This document shows, one piece after another, positions 6,656 to 6,696 of a stretch of DNA of 6,696 nucleotides (positions are counted from its first letter, which is position 1; each line of letters starts with the position of its first letter). The DNA comes from Clostridiales bacterium. GTDB lineage: Bacteria > Bacillota > Clostridia > Oscillospirales > CAG-272. A model generated the notes under the pieces. That model was not told the origin of the DNA, searched no databases, and was given only the letters and a program-made list of their open reading frames with translations. The position numbers and the translations under genes are program-made. The stretch is taken from positions 1 through 6,696 of the forward strand of contig DXYE01000136.1 in NCBI GenBank assembly GCA_019415985.1, in the 5' to 3' direction.

Positions 6656-6696
6656 TTTTGCAATATTTCAATCGAAATCACAGATTAAAATTGTAC

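Noticed and set aside
1..6696. Mobile element, CRISPR array, tRNA or rRNA
   Set aside because: No transposase, regularly spaced repeats, terminal inverted repeats or tRNA-like folds were seen on reading both strands.

Overview
The window is almost filled by three large genes on the minus strand. All three encode exported paralogues of one family: proteins with a DUF4838 domain behind an N-terminal domain like that of alpha-glucuronidase/hexosaminidase enzymes (GH67N-like). In transcription order they are gene C (6514 to 4604, 636 aa), gene B (4318 to 2363, 651 aa, probable lipoprotein) and gene A (2270 to 297, 657 aa). I assign the family by recognising motifs: the GVYEFL-x-x-YIGWRFL segment and an S-[IV]-[SC]-Q-[ND]-D-N segment followed by CxCxxC. 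I ran no database search, and I know of no firmly established reaction for DUF4838. A carbohydrate-directed role outside the membrane is inferred.

The likely host is a carbohydrate-using member of the Bacillota, probably a gut or rumen type. The support is purine-rich ribosome binding sites (AAAGGAG, AAAGGGAG), a Gram-positive style lipoprotein signal, moderate GC with AT-rich intergenic regions, and a 14-base site differing at one position from the CcpA operator (cre) consensus. Lentisphaerae and Planctomycetes also carry many DUF4838 proteins, so the assignment is tentative.

Layout from left to right: 1-296 lies beyond the end of gene A. It holds a 10-bp inverted repeat (217-244) and, at the edge, open frames that may be a decayed gene end. 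Gene A follows, then a 92-bp gap (2271-2362) with a good promoter and the cre-like site. Next is gene B, then a gap of 285 bp between B's preferred start and C's stop (4319-4603). That gap has a long hairpin predicted only in minus-strand RNA, an orphan near-perfect Shine-Dalgarno sequence and a 48-codon reading frame. Gene C follows, with a 182-bp leader (6515-6696) carrying a weak promoter candidate and an 11-bp palindrome.

The array looks like gene duplication. B and C are close relatives, while A is more distant, with a 14-residue insertion and a different C-terminal end. B is predicted to be membrane-anchored and A and C released, so related activities may be placed at different sites on the cell. 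The hairpin after C and the separate promoter before A suggest the genes are not one uniform operon. No transporter, regulator or recognised glycoside hydrolase is in the window, so the substrate cannot be read from context.
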